Below are positions 16,848-24,884 of a stretch of DNA of 33,901 nucleotides, one piece after another. Both the position numbers and the translations under genes were made by a program. Every line of letters starts with the position of its first letter. The stretch's first letter is position 1. Where the stretch lies: contig CABIXF010000043.1 in assembly GCA_902362595.1 (NCBI GenBank), positions 1 through 33,901 of the forward strand, written 5' to 3'. Source of the stretch: Bacteroidaceae bacterium. GTDB taxonomy: Bacteria > Bacteroidota > Bacteroidia > Bacteroidales > Bacteroidaceae. A model generated the notes under the pieces. It saw nothing but the letters and a program-made list of their open reading frames with translations. It had not been told where the DNA came from and ran no database searches.

Positions 16848-17630
16848 ATGGATAAGAACAAGACAGCAGTTATTCAATTGGTGCGCAATGCGACATTGAA
16901 GATTTATTACGCAGGCAAGTGTATATTGGTCGATCCGGTGTTGGCTGAAAAAGAAACGTTAAGGTCGGCGCTTGGAGTGAATAAGAATCCAAGAGTACAT
17001 CTGAACATGTCGGCAGCCGACCTTGTAAAAGATGTAGACATGGTTTTGTTGACTCATAACCATATCGATCATTACGAACCGAGTGTAAGACATTATTTGC
17101 CTTATACCATCCCATTTTTCACCCAACCGGCAGATAAAGAAACAATCGTACACGACGGATTTATGAATGTAGAAGCCATAGAAGAGATGAAACAGCTAGG
17201 AGAAGTGAGTATTTTCCGGACAAACGGGCATCACGGTTTCGGTAAACTTGCAGAAATGATGGGACCTGTATCTGGCTTTGTCTTGGAGTCTAAAGGGCTG
17301 CCTACCATTTATGTGATGGGAGACTGTAGGTGGGAGAATACCATTCGTGAGAACATCGATCGATATCATCCGGATTATATAGTTGTCAACTGTGGGGGAG
17401 CTGTGTTTCCGGAATTTTCCAAAGATTTCGGACCGATTTTGCCCGATGAGCATGAAGTAATGCAGATACTGGATGAAGTGCCAAAGAATGTAAGACTGAT
17501 TGCTGTACACATGGATGCCATTGACCATTGTCAGACTACACGTGAAATCCTGCGTAACGAAGCCCAGCATAATCACATAGATATGAATCGTTTGATTATT
17601 CCCGAAGATGGGGAATGTATAGCATTATAA
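16848..17630 (+). CDS. MBL-fold metallo-hydrolase, UlaG-like
   Basis: A metallo-beta-lactamase-fold hydrolase (260 aa from the ATG at 16848). The metal-binding HxHxDH motif is complete: H70, H72, D74 and H75 in THNHIDHYE. Further metal-site candidates are the HH in GHHGFG, the Asp in VMGDCRW and the His in AVHMDAIDH. This layout is typical of UlaG-like or RNase-Z-related phosphodiesterase/lactonase folds. ATG 16827 and GTG 16800 are alternative starts, but conserved sequence begins only at AVIQLVRNATLKI. The stop is 3 bp before the radical-SAM gene start, so the two are almost certainly co-transcribed. The substrate is unknown. Confidence 0.88.
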   Translation: MDKNKTAVIQLVRNATLKIYYAGKCILVDPVLAEKETLRSALGVNKNPRVHLNMSAADLVKDVDMVLLTHNHIDHYEPSVRHYLPYTIPFFTQPADKETIVHDGFMNVEAIEEMKQLGEVSIFRTNGHHGFGKLAEMMGPVSGFVLESKGLPTIYVMGDCRWENTIRENIDRYHPDYIVVNCGGAVFPEFSKDFGPILPDEHEVMQILDEVPKNVRLIAVHMDAIDHCQTTREILRNEAQHNHIDMNRLIIPEDGECIAL

Positions 17631-17633
17631 GCG

Positions 17634-18509
17634 ATGGATACAGAAATCATTCAAGAGATTGAAGTGCAGAGCGTCATGACCAAATCCTCTCTGCCCGTCG
17701 GAGGTTATTCGGTGAACCCATACGTGGGTTGCCCGCACGCCTGCAAATATTGTTATGCCTCATTCATGAAACGCTTCACCGGACATACTGAACCGTGGGG
17801 CACGTTTCTGGATGTGAAGCACTGGAAACCGATAGCGAACCCGCATAAATACGATGGTGAACGTATTGTGATAGGTTCCGTGACAGACGGATACAACCCC
17901 TACGAAGCAGAGTTCCGAAACACCCGCCGTTTGCTAGAAGAACTTCGCGGTACACAGGCCGAACTGATGATTTGTACGAAGTCCGACCTCGTGCTGCGCG
18001 ACCTGGACCTGTTGAAGCAATTCCCCAAGGTCACGGTTTCCTGGTCGGTCAACACACTGGATGAGGAGTTTCGTGCGGACATGGACCGGGCAGTCAGCAT
18101 CGAACGCCGCTTGCGTGCGATGCAGCAGGTCTATGAGGCAGGCATCCGTACCGTATGTTTCGTGTCGCCCATATTCCCGGGAATCACCGATGTGAAGGCT
18201 ATTATCGAAGAAGTAAAAGGATATGCTGATTTAATTTGGCTGGAAAACCTGAATCTGCGCGGGCAATTCAAAGGAGAAATCATGGCGTATATTCGTGAGA
18301 AGCATCCCGCACTCTTTCCGCTGTACGAGGAAATATACAACCAGAAAAGACTGGATTACTGGAAAGCCTTGGAGGAGGAAATTTCATCCTATGCCGCACA
18401 ACAAGGCTTTCCTTATCGAGTGAATGACTTGCCCTACGGACGTTCCGAAAAAGGAAAACCTGTGCTTGTCAACTATTTCTATCACGAGAAAATCAGGCTG
18501 AACCGATAA
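17634..18509 (+). CDS. SPL-family radical SAM protein
   Basis: A radical SAM enzyme of the spore photoproduct lyase-like (COG1533-type) family, 291 aa. The cluster motif C33-x3-C37-x2-C40 is intact in VGCPHACKYCYA. It is followed by GSVTDGYNPYEAEF, the family segment ahead of the SAM-binding core, and ICTKS. It lacks the extra features needed for true spore photoproduct repair, and the host is not a spore former, so DNA repair is not inferred. Very tight coupling (3 bp) to the MBL hydrolase suggests both act on one substrate or pathway, which I cannot name. Confidence 0.9.
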   Translation: MDTEIIQEIEVQSVMTKSSLPVGGYSVNPYVGCPHACKYCYASFMKRFTGHTEPWGTFLDVKHWKPIANPHKYDGERIVIGSVTDGYNPYEAEFRNTRRLLEELRGTQAELMICTKSDLVLRDLDLLKQFPKVTVSWSVNTLDEEFRADMDRAVSIERRLRAMQQVYEAGIRTVCFVSPIFPGITDVKAIIEEVKGYADLIWLENLNLRGQFKGEIMAYIREKHPALFPLYEEIYNQKRLDYWKALEEEISSYAAQQGFPYRVNDLPYGRSEKGKPVLVNYFYHEKIRLNR

Positions 18510-18542
18510 ATTAGAAAATCGACTACGGCGTGGCAGGGATTC

Positions 18543-18899
18543 TCATTCCTTTGCAGCGCCGTATTTCCGTTCAAACACTTCCGTATTCCGGTTGCCCCAT
18601 TCAATCATCGAGTCAATAATCGGCAGCAGACTGCGTCCCAACTCGGTCAAGGCATATTCTGTCCGCAAAGGCACTTCATGGTAGGTGGTTTTGGAAACGA
18701 GTCCGTCTTCTGCCAGTTCCTTCAACTGGATGTCGAGTACACGGGGAGTCGCTTCCGGGAAGAGTTTGTGCAGTTCGCTGGGACGCAACGCCCGATGCCG
18801 GAGTTCATCCAGCATACACGATTTCCATTTGGAGTCTATCAGGCTCATGGTCAGCCGGAGCGGGCAGTCCAAATCCACAGGTATCTTTCTTTCGTACAT
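18543..18899 (-). CDS. HxlR-family winged-helix regulator
   Basis: A 118-aa HxlR-type regulator from the ATG at 18899. Longer in-frame sequence to 19151 is open but runs through the promoter region and the neighbouring gene, so it is rejected. Typical segments are CPLRLTMSLIDSKWK near the N-terminus, LRPSELHKLFPEATPRVLDIQLKEL as recognition region (quoted in part: RPSELHKLFPEATPRVL), and the wing REYALT-like LRTEYALTELGRSL. One cysteine, C15 in DLDCPLR, is at the conserved redox-sensing position of the family. It is divergent from a flavoprotein gene across 145 bp containing a perfect dyad, a common redox or quinone-stress arrangement. Confidence 0.92.
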   Translation of the reverse strand: MYERKIPVDLDCPLRLTMSLIDSKWKSCMLDELRHRALRPSELHKLFPEATPRVLDIQLKELAEDGLVSKTTYHEVPLRTEYALTELGRSLLPIIDSMIEWGNRNTEVFERKYGAAKE

Positions 18900-18930
18900 G
18901 GTTTCTAAAGAGTAAACAATTACACAATCG

Positions 18931-18938
18931 CAAAGATA
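18931..18938 (-). promoter_or_regulatory. Candidate -7 box for the HxlR gene
   Basis: TATCTTTG on the minus strand is an exact TAnnTTTG match 31 bp upstream of the ATG at 18899. The dyad at 18963-18982 covers the region where its -33 contact would lie. Confidence 0.45.
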
Positions 18939-18962
18939 AGGAGAACTCCCGAATCCCCTGCA

Positions 18963-18982
18963 TACCGAATAATTTTTCGGTA
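18963..18982. promoter_or_regulatory. Perfect palindrome, candidate HxlR operator
   Basis: TACCGAA-TAATTT-TTCGGTA is a perfect 7+6+7 inverted repeat midway between the divergent HxlR and flavoprotein genes. It abuts the -33 region of the rightward promoter and overlaps the expected -33 of the leftward one, so one bound dimer could repress both. Confidence 0.6.
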
Positions 18983-18983
18983 C

Positions 18984-19014
18984 TTGTATGAACCGTTCCC
19001 ATCGCCTACATTTG
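18984..19014 (+). promoter_or_regulatory. Promoter of the flavoprotein gene
   Basis: TTG (18984-18986) and TACATTTG (19007-19014) are separated by 20 bp and match the Bacteroidota -33/-7 pattern. The ATG at 19045 follows 30 bp later. Confidence 0.55.
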
Positions 19015-19044
19015 CAGCAGTATAACCTCCTTAAATTGTGGAAT

Positions 19045-19629
19045 ATGAGAGCAAGTATCGAAGAGTATAAAGCCGTGGAAAAAGCGGCCCTGAAAATTAC
19101 CGTAATTACCGGAAGCCCTCGCAAGAAGGGCAACAGTTTTGCCATGACCAAGGCGTTTGTGAAAGCCGCCGAACAGCGCGGTCATACCATCCAACGTTTT
19201 GATGCCGCTTTTCTGAAGATTGGCGGATGCCATGCCTGCATGACGTGTTACAAGACAGGAAAAGCCTGTTCTTTCGACGACGATTTCAACTTCATTGCCC
19301 CGGCCATCTTGGAGTCGGATGCCGTGGTTTTCTCCATGCCGGTCTACTGATATTCCATTCCGGCACAGATAAAAGGTGTCATCGACCGTCTGTTCTCGCT
19401 CGTAGTGGGCGGAAAGGACATTGCCGGAAAGAAATGTGCCTTGATTACCTGCTGTGAGGAAGAAGATCCTATCGTCATGGATGGTATACGTATTCCTTTG
19501 GAACGGTCGGCGGCACTGTTGAAGTGGAACATGGTAGGAGAGGTACTGGTGCCCGGTGTATTGAACGAAGGGGACATTGAGAAAACCGACGGCTGTCAGC
19601 AAGCTGCCGCATTGGCTGAAAAATTCTAA
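19045..19629 (+). pseudogene. Flavodoxin-family NAD(P)H reductase gene with an in-frame stop
   Basis: A flavodoxin-fold FMN reductase of the NADPH-dependent type. The frame from ATG 19045 encodes ITGSPRKKGNS (the FMN-phosphate loop), GGCHACMTCY and SDAVVFSMPVY. It then meets TGA at 19348-19350 and continues in the same frame with YSIPAQIKGVIDRLF to a stop at 19629. Family members have Trp after PVY (PVYW-[YWF]), so TGG has become TGA by one G-to-A change. The complete product would be 194 aa. There is no in-frame restart early enough to make a working enzyme. It is divergent from an HxlR regulator. It is a pseudogene or a sequence error; selenocysteine is not expected at this position. Confidence 0.8.
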
Positions 19630-19647
19630 TCCGTTTTTCAGATTTGC

Positions 19648-19718
19648 ATCTCCGTCGCGGAACAAGGGCTTTCATTCTTTGAGAAGAAATCCCGCATTTC
19701 ACGACGGAGATTTTTTTT
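19648..19718 (+). terminator. Candidate terminator after the flavoprotein gene
   Basis: ATCTCCGTCG (19648-19657) pairs perfectly with CGACGGAGAT (19702-19711), followed by a run of T to 19718. The loop is long (44 nt), so it may be a composite hairpin. It begins 18 bp after the stop at 19629. Confidence 0.5.
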
Positions 19719-19754
19719 GTCCACCCGCATCACCGCAAGTAACGGCCGACAGTG

Positions 19755-19904
19755 TCATATACTTGAACCGTCCGATTCATTCCGGCGATCCTGCAGGATG
19801 TTGTCCATCTGCTCCTTAGCCCATTGTATCAGTCCGTTCAGATAGGGGAGCAAGGATTTTCCGCGGGGAGTCAACGAATATTCCACCTTGGGCGGCACCT
19901 GTGG
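19755..19904 (-). pseudogene. 5'-truncated remnant of a second HxlR regulator
   Basis: The minus strand encodes about 49 codons resembling the HxlR C-terminus: [20 protein letters not shown] then [14 protein letters not shown], ending in TGA at 19755-19757. Upstream it is closed by a stop at 19905-19907, and the recognition helices are missing. The pattern PPKVEYSLT is the wing of HxlR proteins. It differs from the intact HxlR gene at 18543 in sequence, so it is not a simple local duplication. It is a decayed gene, too short for the usual gene callers. Confidence 0.65.
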
Positions 19905-19941
19905 TCAACAAGGAATTAAATTTCATTTTGTTTCAAAAATG

Positions 19942-19973
19942 CTTGTTTAAATATCTTTTTATTTATAATTTCG
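19942..19973 (+). promoter_or_regulatory. Possible promoter of the ATP-grasp operon, in an AT-rich gap
   Basis: CTTG (19942-19945) and TAATTTCG (19966-19973) are 20 bp apart, a weak -33/-7 pair. The gap 19905-20169 is AT-rich and holds no gene I can support. A 31-codon open frame at 20056-20151 is present but has no recognisable content. Confidence 0.3.
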
Positions 19974-20169
19974 CGAAAACAATATTTATAATGCTACAAT
20001 TATGCAAAATATGAAAATAAAATGATAACACAAGCATTAAATTGATAAGCTTGGGATGTCTTTCTCCCAGGAACATGGACAAAAAGAATCGCTCGTTTGC
20101 AAAGGGGAAATCAAACGTAGCGCAAGTGAAAAAGATGGAGATAAGGTATAATTTAAAAAAGGTAAGGAT

Positions 20170-21475
20170 ATGGATAAAATGATTGAAAACCGAGGTGCAG
20201 TCAACAAATGGATGGAACGCTTTGGCGTGCGTTTCGGAGTGTACAAAAACGGGGTTTTTAAAGAACAGTTGTTCCCTTTTGATGCCATACCGAGGGTAAT
20301 ATCCAAGGAAGATTGGGATTATCTGGAAAGGGGACTTATACAGCGGGTAGATGCATTAAATTTGTTTCTAAACGACATCTATCACGAAAAAGAAATCATC
20401 AAAGACGGTATCATACCGGCCGAATTCATTTATTCGTCCAAGGGATACCTTCCGGAGTGCGAAGGTGTGTCGCCCATCCACAACATTTATTCGCACATAT
20501 CGGGTATCGACCTGGTGCAGGCAAAAGACAACCGCTAGTTTGTGTTGGAAGACAACCTCCGCATTCCTTCTGGCGCGTCTTATCCGATGATAGCCCGTAC
20601 CATTACGCGGAAAGTATCGCCACTCACTTTTCAGGAAAATGCGGTGGCCGACAACCGCGACTACAGCAGTCTGCTGAAGGAGATGATGGACTATATGGGG
20701 CATTTCGGTCATCCTGACTCCCGGACGCTATAATTCGGCCTTCTTTGAGCATTCGTATCTGGCCGAGAAGACAGGAGCTACCTTGGCTTTCCCGGGAGAT
20801 TTGGTGGTTGAGAACGACATCGTCTACTATATGGGGCTGTACAAAGAAAGACAGCAGGTGGGATGCATCTATCGCCGTATCAGCGACGAATACCTTGACC
20901 CGCTGACCTTCAATTCGGACTCCCTGATAGGCATTCCTCATCTCATGCAGGCCTACCGGAAAGGTAATGTGGCGGTGGTCAATGCCTTGGGCAATGGAGT
21001 GGCCGATGACAAAGGCATCTACTATTTCGTGCCTAAGATGATTACGTATTACCTGAACGAGCAGCCAATTCTACAGAATGCGCCGACTTATCTTCCATAT
21101 TACAAGGAGGATTACCAGTATATCCTGGACAATATCGCGAAGCTGGTCATCAAGGATGTGAGCGAAGCCGGAGGATACGGAGTGGTATTTGGCCGCGATC
21201 TTTCTCCCGAGAAACTGGCGGAACTGAAGCAGCTGATTATCGATGAGCCTCGCCGCTGGATTGCACAGGAAGTAATCGACTTCAAGGACCTGGAAATTCA
21301 GGAAGGCGACGAGCGGGTGGAACGGAAAGCCGACCTGCGGGCTTTCGTCATTTCGGGCGAGCAGACCCGGGTATGGAAAAGCGGACTGACCCGTTTTTCA
21401 CGCAACCCGAACTCCTTTGTAGTCAACTCTTCCCAAGGAGGAGGATTCAAGGATACGTGGGTAATGGAAGAATAA
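20170..21475 (+). pseudogene. Circularly permuted ATP-grasp protein gene with two lesions
   Basis: An ATP-grasp ligase of the circularly permuted (DUF404/DUF407-type) family, predicted to form amide bonds between an acid and an amino group. The frame from 20170 encodes the N-terminus to QAKDNR, then TAG at 20536-20538 where family members have Trp (DNRWFVLEDNLRIPSG), a TGG-to-TAG change. After FVLEDN the frame continues to DYMGHF. It shifts at the G run 20697-20700: removing one G gives DYMGISVILTPGRYNSAFFE, in the frame that ends at 21475. VSEAGGYGVVFG and RADLRAFV-type ATP-grasp segments are intact. The repaired product is about 434 aa. It is first in a five-gene operon, and the next gene starts 33 bp later. 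Confidence 0.85.
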
Positions 21476-21508
21476 ACAGATTCAAAAAACAAATACAACA
21501 AATACAAT

Positions 21509-22207
21509 ATGATTACATGCAATGCAATTTCAGCCATTAAGGCCAACCGCCTGTACTGGCTTGGACGATATACAGAGAGAGTCTACATCAGCCTTCACCT
21601 GCTGCGCCGTTACTACGACAAGATGATTGACGGCAAGCCGAAGGAATACGAGGAATATTATCAGAAACTGGATACCAGTAATCCTTATCCGGACAAGGAA
21701 AGTTTCCGGATAGGCTATATGTACGATGATAAGAATCCCTGTTCCCTGATTTCGGGACTGACTGCCGCCAATGACAACGCCATTGTCCTTCGCGAGGAGA
21801 TTATGAGTGAAACTCTTTCGTACATTGAACTTTCGTTGTCGTATATCCAGAAGTCGGCCGAAAAAAAGGATGACAACATCACCGACCTTCAGCCGATTAC
21901 CGACTACTTGCTTGCCTTCTGGGGCTCGATTGACGAACGGGTGTTCGATGAGCGGGTGCGCAATTTCCTGCGGATTGGCAAGCTCGTGGAGAACATGGAC
22001 ATGCACATCCGATTTGACTATCCTTTCTATCGCATAGAAGAGGCATACGAGTCCTTGAAACTGTGTGCGGAAACCGAGGAAGGCATTTTCGACCCGATGA
22101 TTCTGGAGCACCTGGACGAACTGCTAAGGGAAGATGTGTACGACTGTTCCAACCTGGGATACAAGTCAATCGTACTTAAATACATCAACCATCTTGTCTT
22201 GTTGTAA
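21509..22207 (+). CDS. Alpha-E domain protein (DUF403)
   Basis: A 232-aa, almost entirely helical protein of the alpha-E family. The N-terminal SAIKANRLYWLGRYTERVY is the hallmark of the family (xANxLfWmgRYxERaE). Alpha-E proteins are nearly always encoded beside circularly permuted ATP-grasp and transglutaminase-like genes, and a role as partner in peptide ligation has been proposed from genome context. Here it lies between exactly those two genes. The biochemical activity is unknown. The frame is intact, in contrast to its ATP-grasp partner. Confidence 0.92.
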   Translation: MITCNAISAIKANRLYWLGRYTERVYISLHLLRRYYDKMIDGKPKEYEEYYQKLDTSNPYPDKESFRIGYMYDDKNPCSLISGLTAANDNAIVLREEIMSETLSYIELSLSYIQKSAEKKDDNITDLQPITDYLLAFWGSIDERVFDERVRNFLRIGKLVENMDMHIRFDYPFYRIEEAYESLKLCAETEEGIFDPMILEHLDELLREDVYDCSNLGYKSIVLKYINHLVLL

Positions 22208-22227
22208 GAATATAATGTAAGGAAACC

Positions 22228-23007
22228 ATGATTGTAAAGAAATATCTATATAATTATCAGACCATCATCCACTTCAGCTCGCCGGTCACCAACCATTTCT
22301 TCAGCCTGAGGTGTATGCCTTGTGTCAATGCGTATCAGCAGGTGGTGAAACGCGACATGTTTCTCCATCCGTCTGATTACCTGATTTATGGAGCCGATGC
22401 CTGGGGAAATCCGCTGCAATACGGTAGCCGGGCCGAGGCGCACGATGCGTTTATCTTTGTCAGCAGCGGGGAAGCGAAGCTTAGCCCGTATCGCATTCCA
22501 GAGCTCACACATGGGGATGTGTTCCGGGTGGAATCTGCCCTGACCGGAGTATCCGACTCCCTGAAAGCCTTCCTGGCAGACGCGGGACCGAAGAAAGACG
22601 ACGCGCTGGATTATGCCCTGCGCCTTTCGGAAAAGATTCACGACTACATGTGCTATGCTCCGGGCACTACGCAAATCAATACTACTGCCATGGAGGCCTT
22701 CCAGCAACAGAAAGGAGTGTGTCAGGATTATGCCCACATCCTGATTGCACTGTGCCGCGCCTGTGGCATACCCGCCCGCTATGTGAATGGCTTCATGCAG
22801 GGCACGGGAGTGACCCATGCCTGGGGGGAAGTGCTCGTAAACAATGAGTGGAGAGGAATAGACCCGACAAACAACCAATTGATAGAATACGGATACATTA
22901 AACTGGCGCATGGGCGCGATGCCCTGGACTGCCGGGTCAACCGTGGCGTGTATACCGGTCACCCCACGGAACAGACTGAAATCCGAGTAATTGTAGAAGA
23001 ATTATGA
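22228..23007 (+). CDS. Transglutaminase-like cysteine protease
   Basis: A 259-aa transglutaminase-fold enzyme. Residues 1-110 match the bacterial transglutaminase N-terminal beta domain (YNYQTIIHFSSPV). The catalytic triad is complete: C165 in GVCQDYAH, H197 in THAWGE and D212 in GIDPTNN. Bacterial members in ATP-grasp/alpha-E clusters are thought to act as peptidases, or to move the product peptide. No signal peptide is seen, so it acts in the cytoplasm. A good Shine-Dalgarno, AAGGAA, lies 5 bp upstream of ATG 22228. Its stop overlaps the next start (ATGA), so the two are translationally coupled. Confidence 0.93.
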   Translation: MIVKKYLYNYQTIIHFSSPVTNHFFSLRCMPCVNAYQQVVKRDMFLHPSDYLIYGADAWGNPLQYGSRAEAHDAFIFVSSGEAKLSPYRIPELTHGDVFRVESALTGVSDSLKAFLADAGPKKDDALDYALRLSEKIHDYMCYAPGTTQINTTAMEAFQQQKGVCQDYAHILIALCRACGIPARYVNGFMQGTGVTHAWGEVLVNNEWRGIDPTNNQLIEYGYIKLAHGRDALDCRVNRGVYTGHPTEQTEIRVIVEEL

Positions 23008-23930
23008 TAAAAACAGTGGTATCTACCGCCCTTCCTGTGGATGAGCGGCTATTAATAAAGAAAAATGTCATCCGCCATGGAAACTCAAACAAACGTATCT
23101 GCATCGTGACGGGTACGCACGGCGACGAACTGGAAGGCCAGTATGTCTGTTTCCGGCTCAATCAAATCGTACAACAAAATCTGGAGAAACTGAACGGTAC
23201 CGTGGAGATTTATCCCGCATTGAATCCGTTGGGCATCGACTCCATCACCCGGGGCATCCCGGGCTTCGACCTGGACATGAATCGCATCTTCCCCGGCAAT
23301 CCGGACGGAACCATGACCGAACAGGTGGCCTATACCCTCCTGCGCGACTTGCAGGGAGCGGATATGGTAATCGATATCCATTCCAGCAACATTTTCTTGC
23401 GGGAAATACCGCAGGTACGCATCAACGAACATACGGCGGAGAAGCTGGTGCCTTATGCCAAGCTGCTCGACGTGGATTTCATCTGGGTGCATGAAGCCGC
23501 TACGGTGCTGGAAGCTACCTTGGCCCATTCACTGAACAGTTTGGATACCCCCACCTTGGTGGTAGAGATGGGAGTGGGCATGCGCATCAACCACGGATAT
23601 GGCAACCGGTTGGTAAACGGCATCCTGAACCTGATGCATAGCCTGGGCATCTGGGCCGAAGCTCCCGAAACCATATCCGTACCCACTCCGGTCGTCTCCG
23701 TAGGCAACCGGGTGAGCTTCCTCAATGCGGATGCTTCCGGTGTCTTCCTCACCGAAATCAAGAACAATATGATTGTAGAAAAAGGAGAGAAGATAGGCGA
23801 GATTGTCAGCCCGCTCACTGGAGAGGTTTTCCAGACTGTGGAAGCGCCTACCCGGGGACTGCTTTTTACCCTCCGCGCGTACCCCATCGTCTATCAAGGA
23901 TCCCTCCTGGCACGTATTCATCAATTTTAA
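23004..23930 (+). CDS. M14/AstE-like zinc amidohydrolase, active-site intact
   Basis: A succinylglutamate desuccinylase/aspartoacylase-like member of the M14 family, 308 aa. It keeps the zinc ligands H39 and E42 (GTHGDELEG) and H126 (DIHSSN), the substrate-binding N93-R94 (LDMNRIFPG), and the catalytic E189 (VVEMG). The C-terminal beta domain (about 225-308), rich in GEKIGEIVSPLTGE-type segments, resembles the lid or barrel-sandwich domain of the family. It overlaps the transglutaminase gene by 4 bp and precedes a paralog by 9 bp. It probably hydrolyses an amide bond in a product of this cluster. The substrate is unknown. Confidence 0.92.
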   Translation: MIKTVVSTALPVDERLLIKKNVIRHGNSNKRICIVTGTHGDELEGQYVCFRLNQIVQQNLEKLNGTVEIYPALNPLGIDSITRGIPGFDLDMNRIFPGNPDGTMTEQVAYTLLRDLQGADMVIDIHSSNIFLREIPQVRINEHTAEKLVPYAKLLDVDFIWVHEAATVLEATLAHSLNSLDTPTLVVEMGVGMRINHGYGNRLVNGILNLMHSLGIWAEAPETISVPTPVVSVGNRVSFLNADASGVFLTEIKNNMIVEKGEKIGEIVSPLTGEVFQTVEAPTRGLLFTLRAYPIVYQGSLLARIHQF

Positions 23931-23939
23931 GCAACCGAT

Positions 23940-24884
23940 ATGAAAAATGAAATAATCTTCCGCATGGAATCTCCTTTCCGCGACACGTTCCGCATCCAAG
24001 GATTTCGTTTCGGAGAAGGAGAGAAGAGCCTGGCGCTGGTAGGGGCCATGCGTGGCAACGAGATACAGCAACAATACATCTGCTCACAGGTCATAAACCG
24101 GTTGGCCGCACTGGAGAAAGAAGGCCGGCTGGTGCCCGGGCATGAAATTCTGGTCGTTCCTTCGGCCAACCCTTTCTCCATGAACATCGAGAAGCGTTTC
24201 TGGGCCATGGACAATACCGATATCAACCGGATGTTCCCGGGCTATGACCAGGGAGAAACCACCCAGCGTATCGCAGCCGCTCTTTTCGAGGCCATCCAAG
24301 GCTACACCTACGGCATCCAGTTGGCCAGTTTTTACGTTCCGGGCGATTTTGTACCGCATGTGCGGATTACCCAGACCGGTTATGAAGACACGGCCACGGC
24401 GGCTCTCTTCGGCCTCCCGTTTGTCTGCCTCTACAAACCGCTGCCGTTCGATACCACCTTGCTCAATTACAACTGGCAAATCTGGAACACCAAAGCATTC
24501 TCCCTTTACAGTGGAGGAAACGATACCGTGGAAGGAAAAAACGTGGCCGACTGTGTGCATACGATTTTCCGCTTTATGCACCGCACGGGACTGATAAATT
24601 ATACCGACTACAGCAGTCCGGACTACAATTCACGCCAACTGAATGAAGAAGAGCTGGTACCGGTCAGAACCCCCGTTTCAGGCATCCTGTACAAGATGAA
24701 ACACGCTTGCGATGTGGTGAAGAAAGGAGAGGTGATGGCTTCTGTCATCGACCCTTACTACGGTCATGTCCTGATGGAAATTCAGGCTCCGACCAACGGA
24801 ATTGTCTTTTTTGCCCATAACAAGTCGCTGGTGCTGCAGAATACCGTAGTGTATAAGATTGTTATTCAGCCAAAGAAAGAGTGA
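23940..24884 (+). CDS. M14/AstE-like paralog without zinc ligands
   Basis: A 314-aa paralog of the preceding gene with the same length and domain order, including NRMFPG (N96-R97) and the C-terminal barrel-sandwich-like domain (PVSGILYKMKHACDVVKKGE). The active site is altered. The first zinc-binding His is Arg38 (GAMRGNE, keeping E41), the second His aligns with Gln127 (GIQLAS for DIHSSN), and the catalytic Glu of VVEMG is replaced around AFSLYSGG. It is therefore probably not a zinc hydrolase. It may be a binding or regulatory subunit of a heteromer with the upstream protein. The alignment is by eye. It converges with and overlaps the end of the next gene by 23 bp. Confidence 0.85.
   Translation: MKNEIIFRMESPFRDTFRIQGFRFGEGEKSLALVGAMRGNEIQQQYICSQVINRLAALEKEGRLVPGHEILVVPSANPFSMNIEKRFWAMDNTDINRMFPGYDQGETTQRIAAALFEAIQGYTYGIQLASFYVPGDFVPHVRITQTGYEDTATAALFGLPFVCLYKPLPFDTTLLNYNWQIWNTKAFSLYSGGNDTVEGKNVADCVHTIFRFMHRTGLINYTDYSSPDYNSRQLNEEELVPVRTPVSGILYKMKHACDVVKKGEVMASVIDPYYGHVLMEIQAPTNGIVFFAHNKSLVLQNTVVYKIVIQPKKE

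Noticed and set aside
18900..19151. N-terminal extension of the HxlR gene to 19151
   Set aside because: It would cover the -7 box, the operator dyad and the start of the divergent flavoprotein gene; HxlR proteins start near MYERKIP.
19348..19350. Selenocysteine at the in-frame TGA of the flavoprotein gene
   Set aside because: The position is a Trp in the family, not Cys, and no SECIS-like hairpin is seen directly downstream.
20056..20151. 31-codon open frame before the ATP-grasp gene
   Set aside because: It has no recognisable motif, no Shine-Dalgarno and no conserved partner; it could be a leader or precursor peptide only if conserved in relatives.
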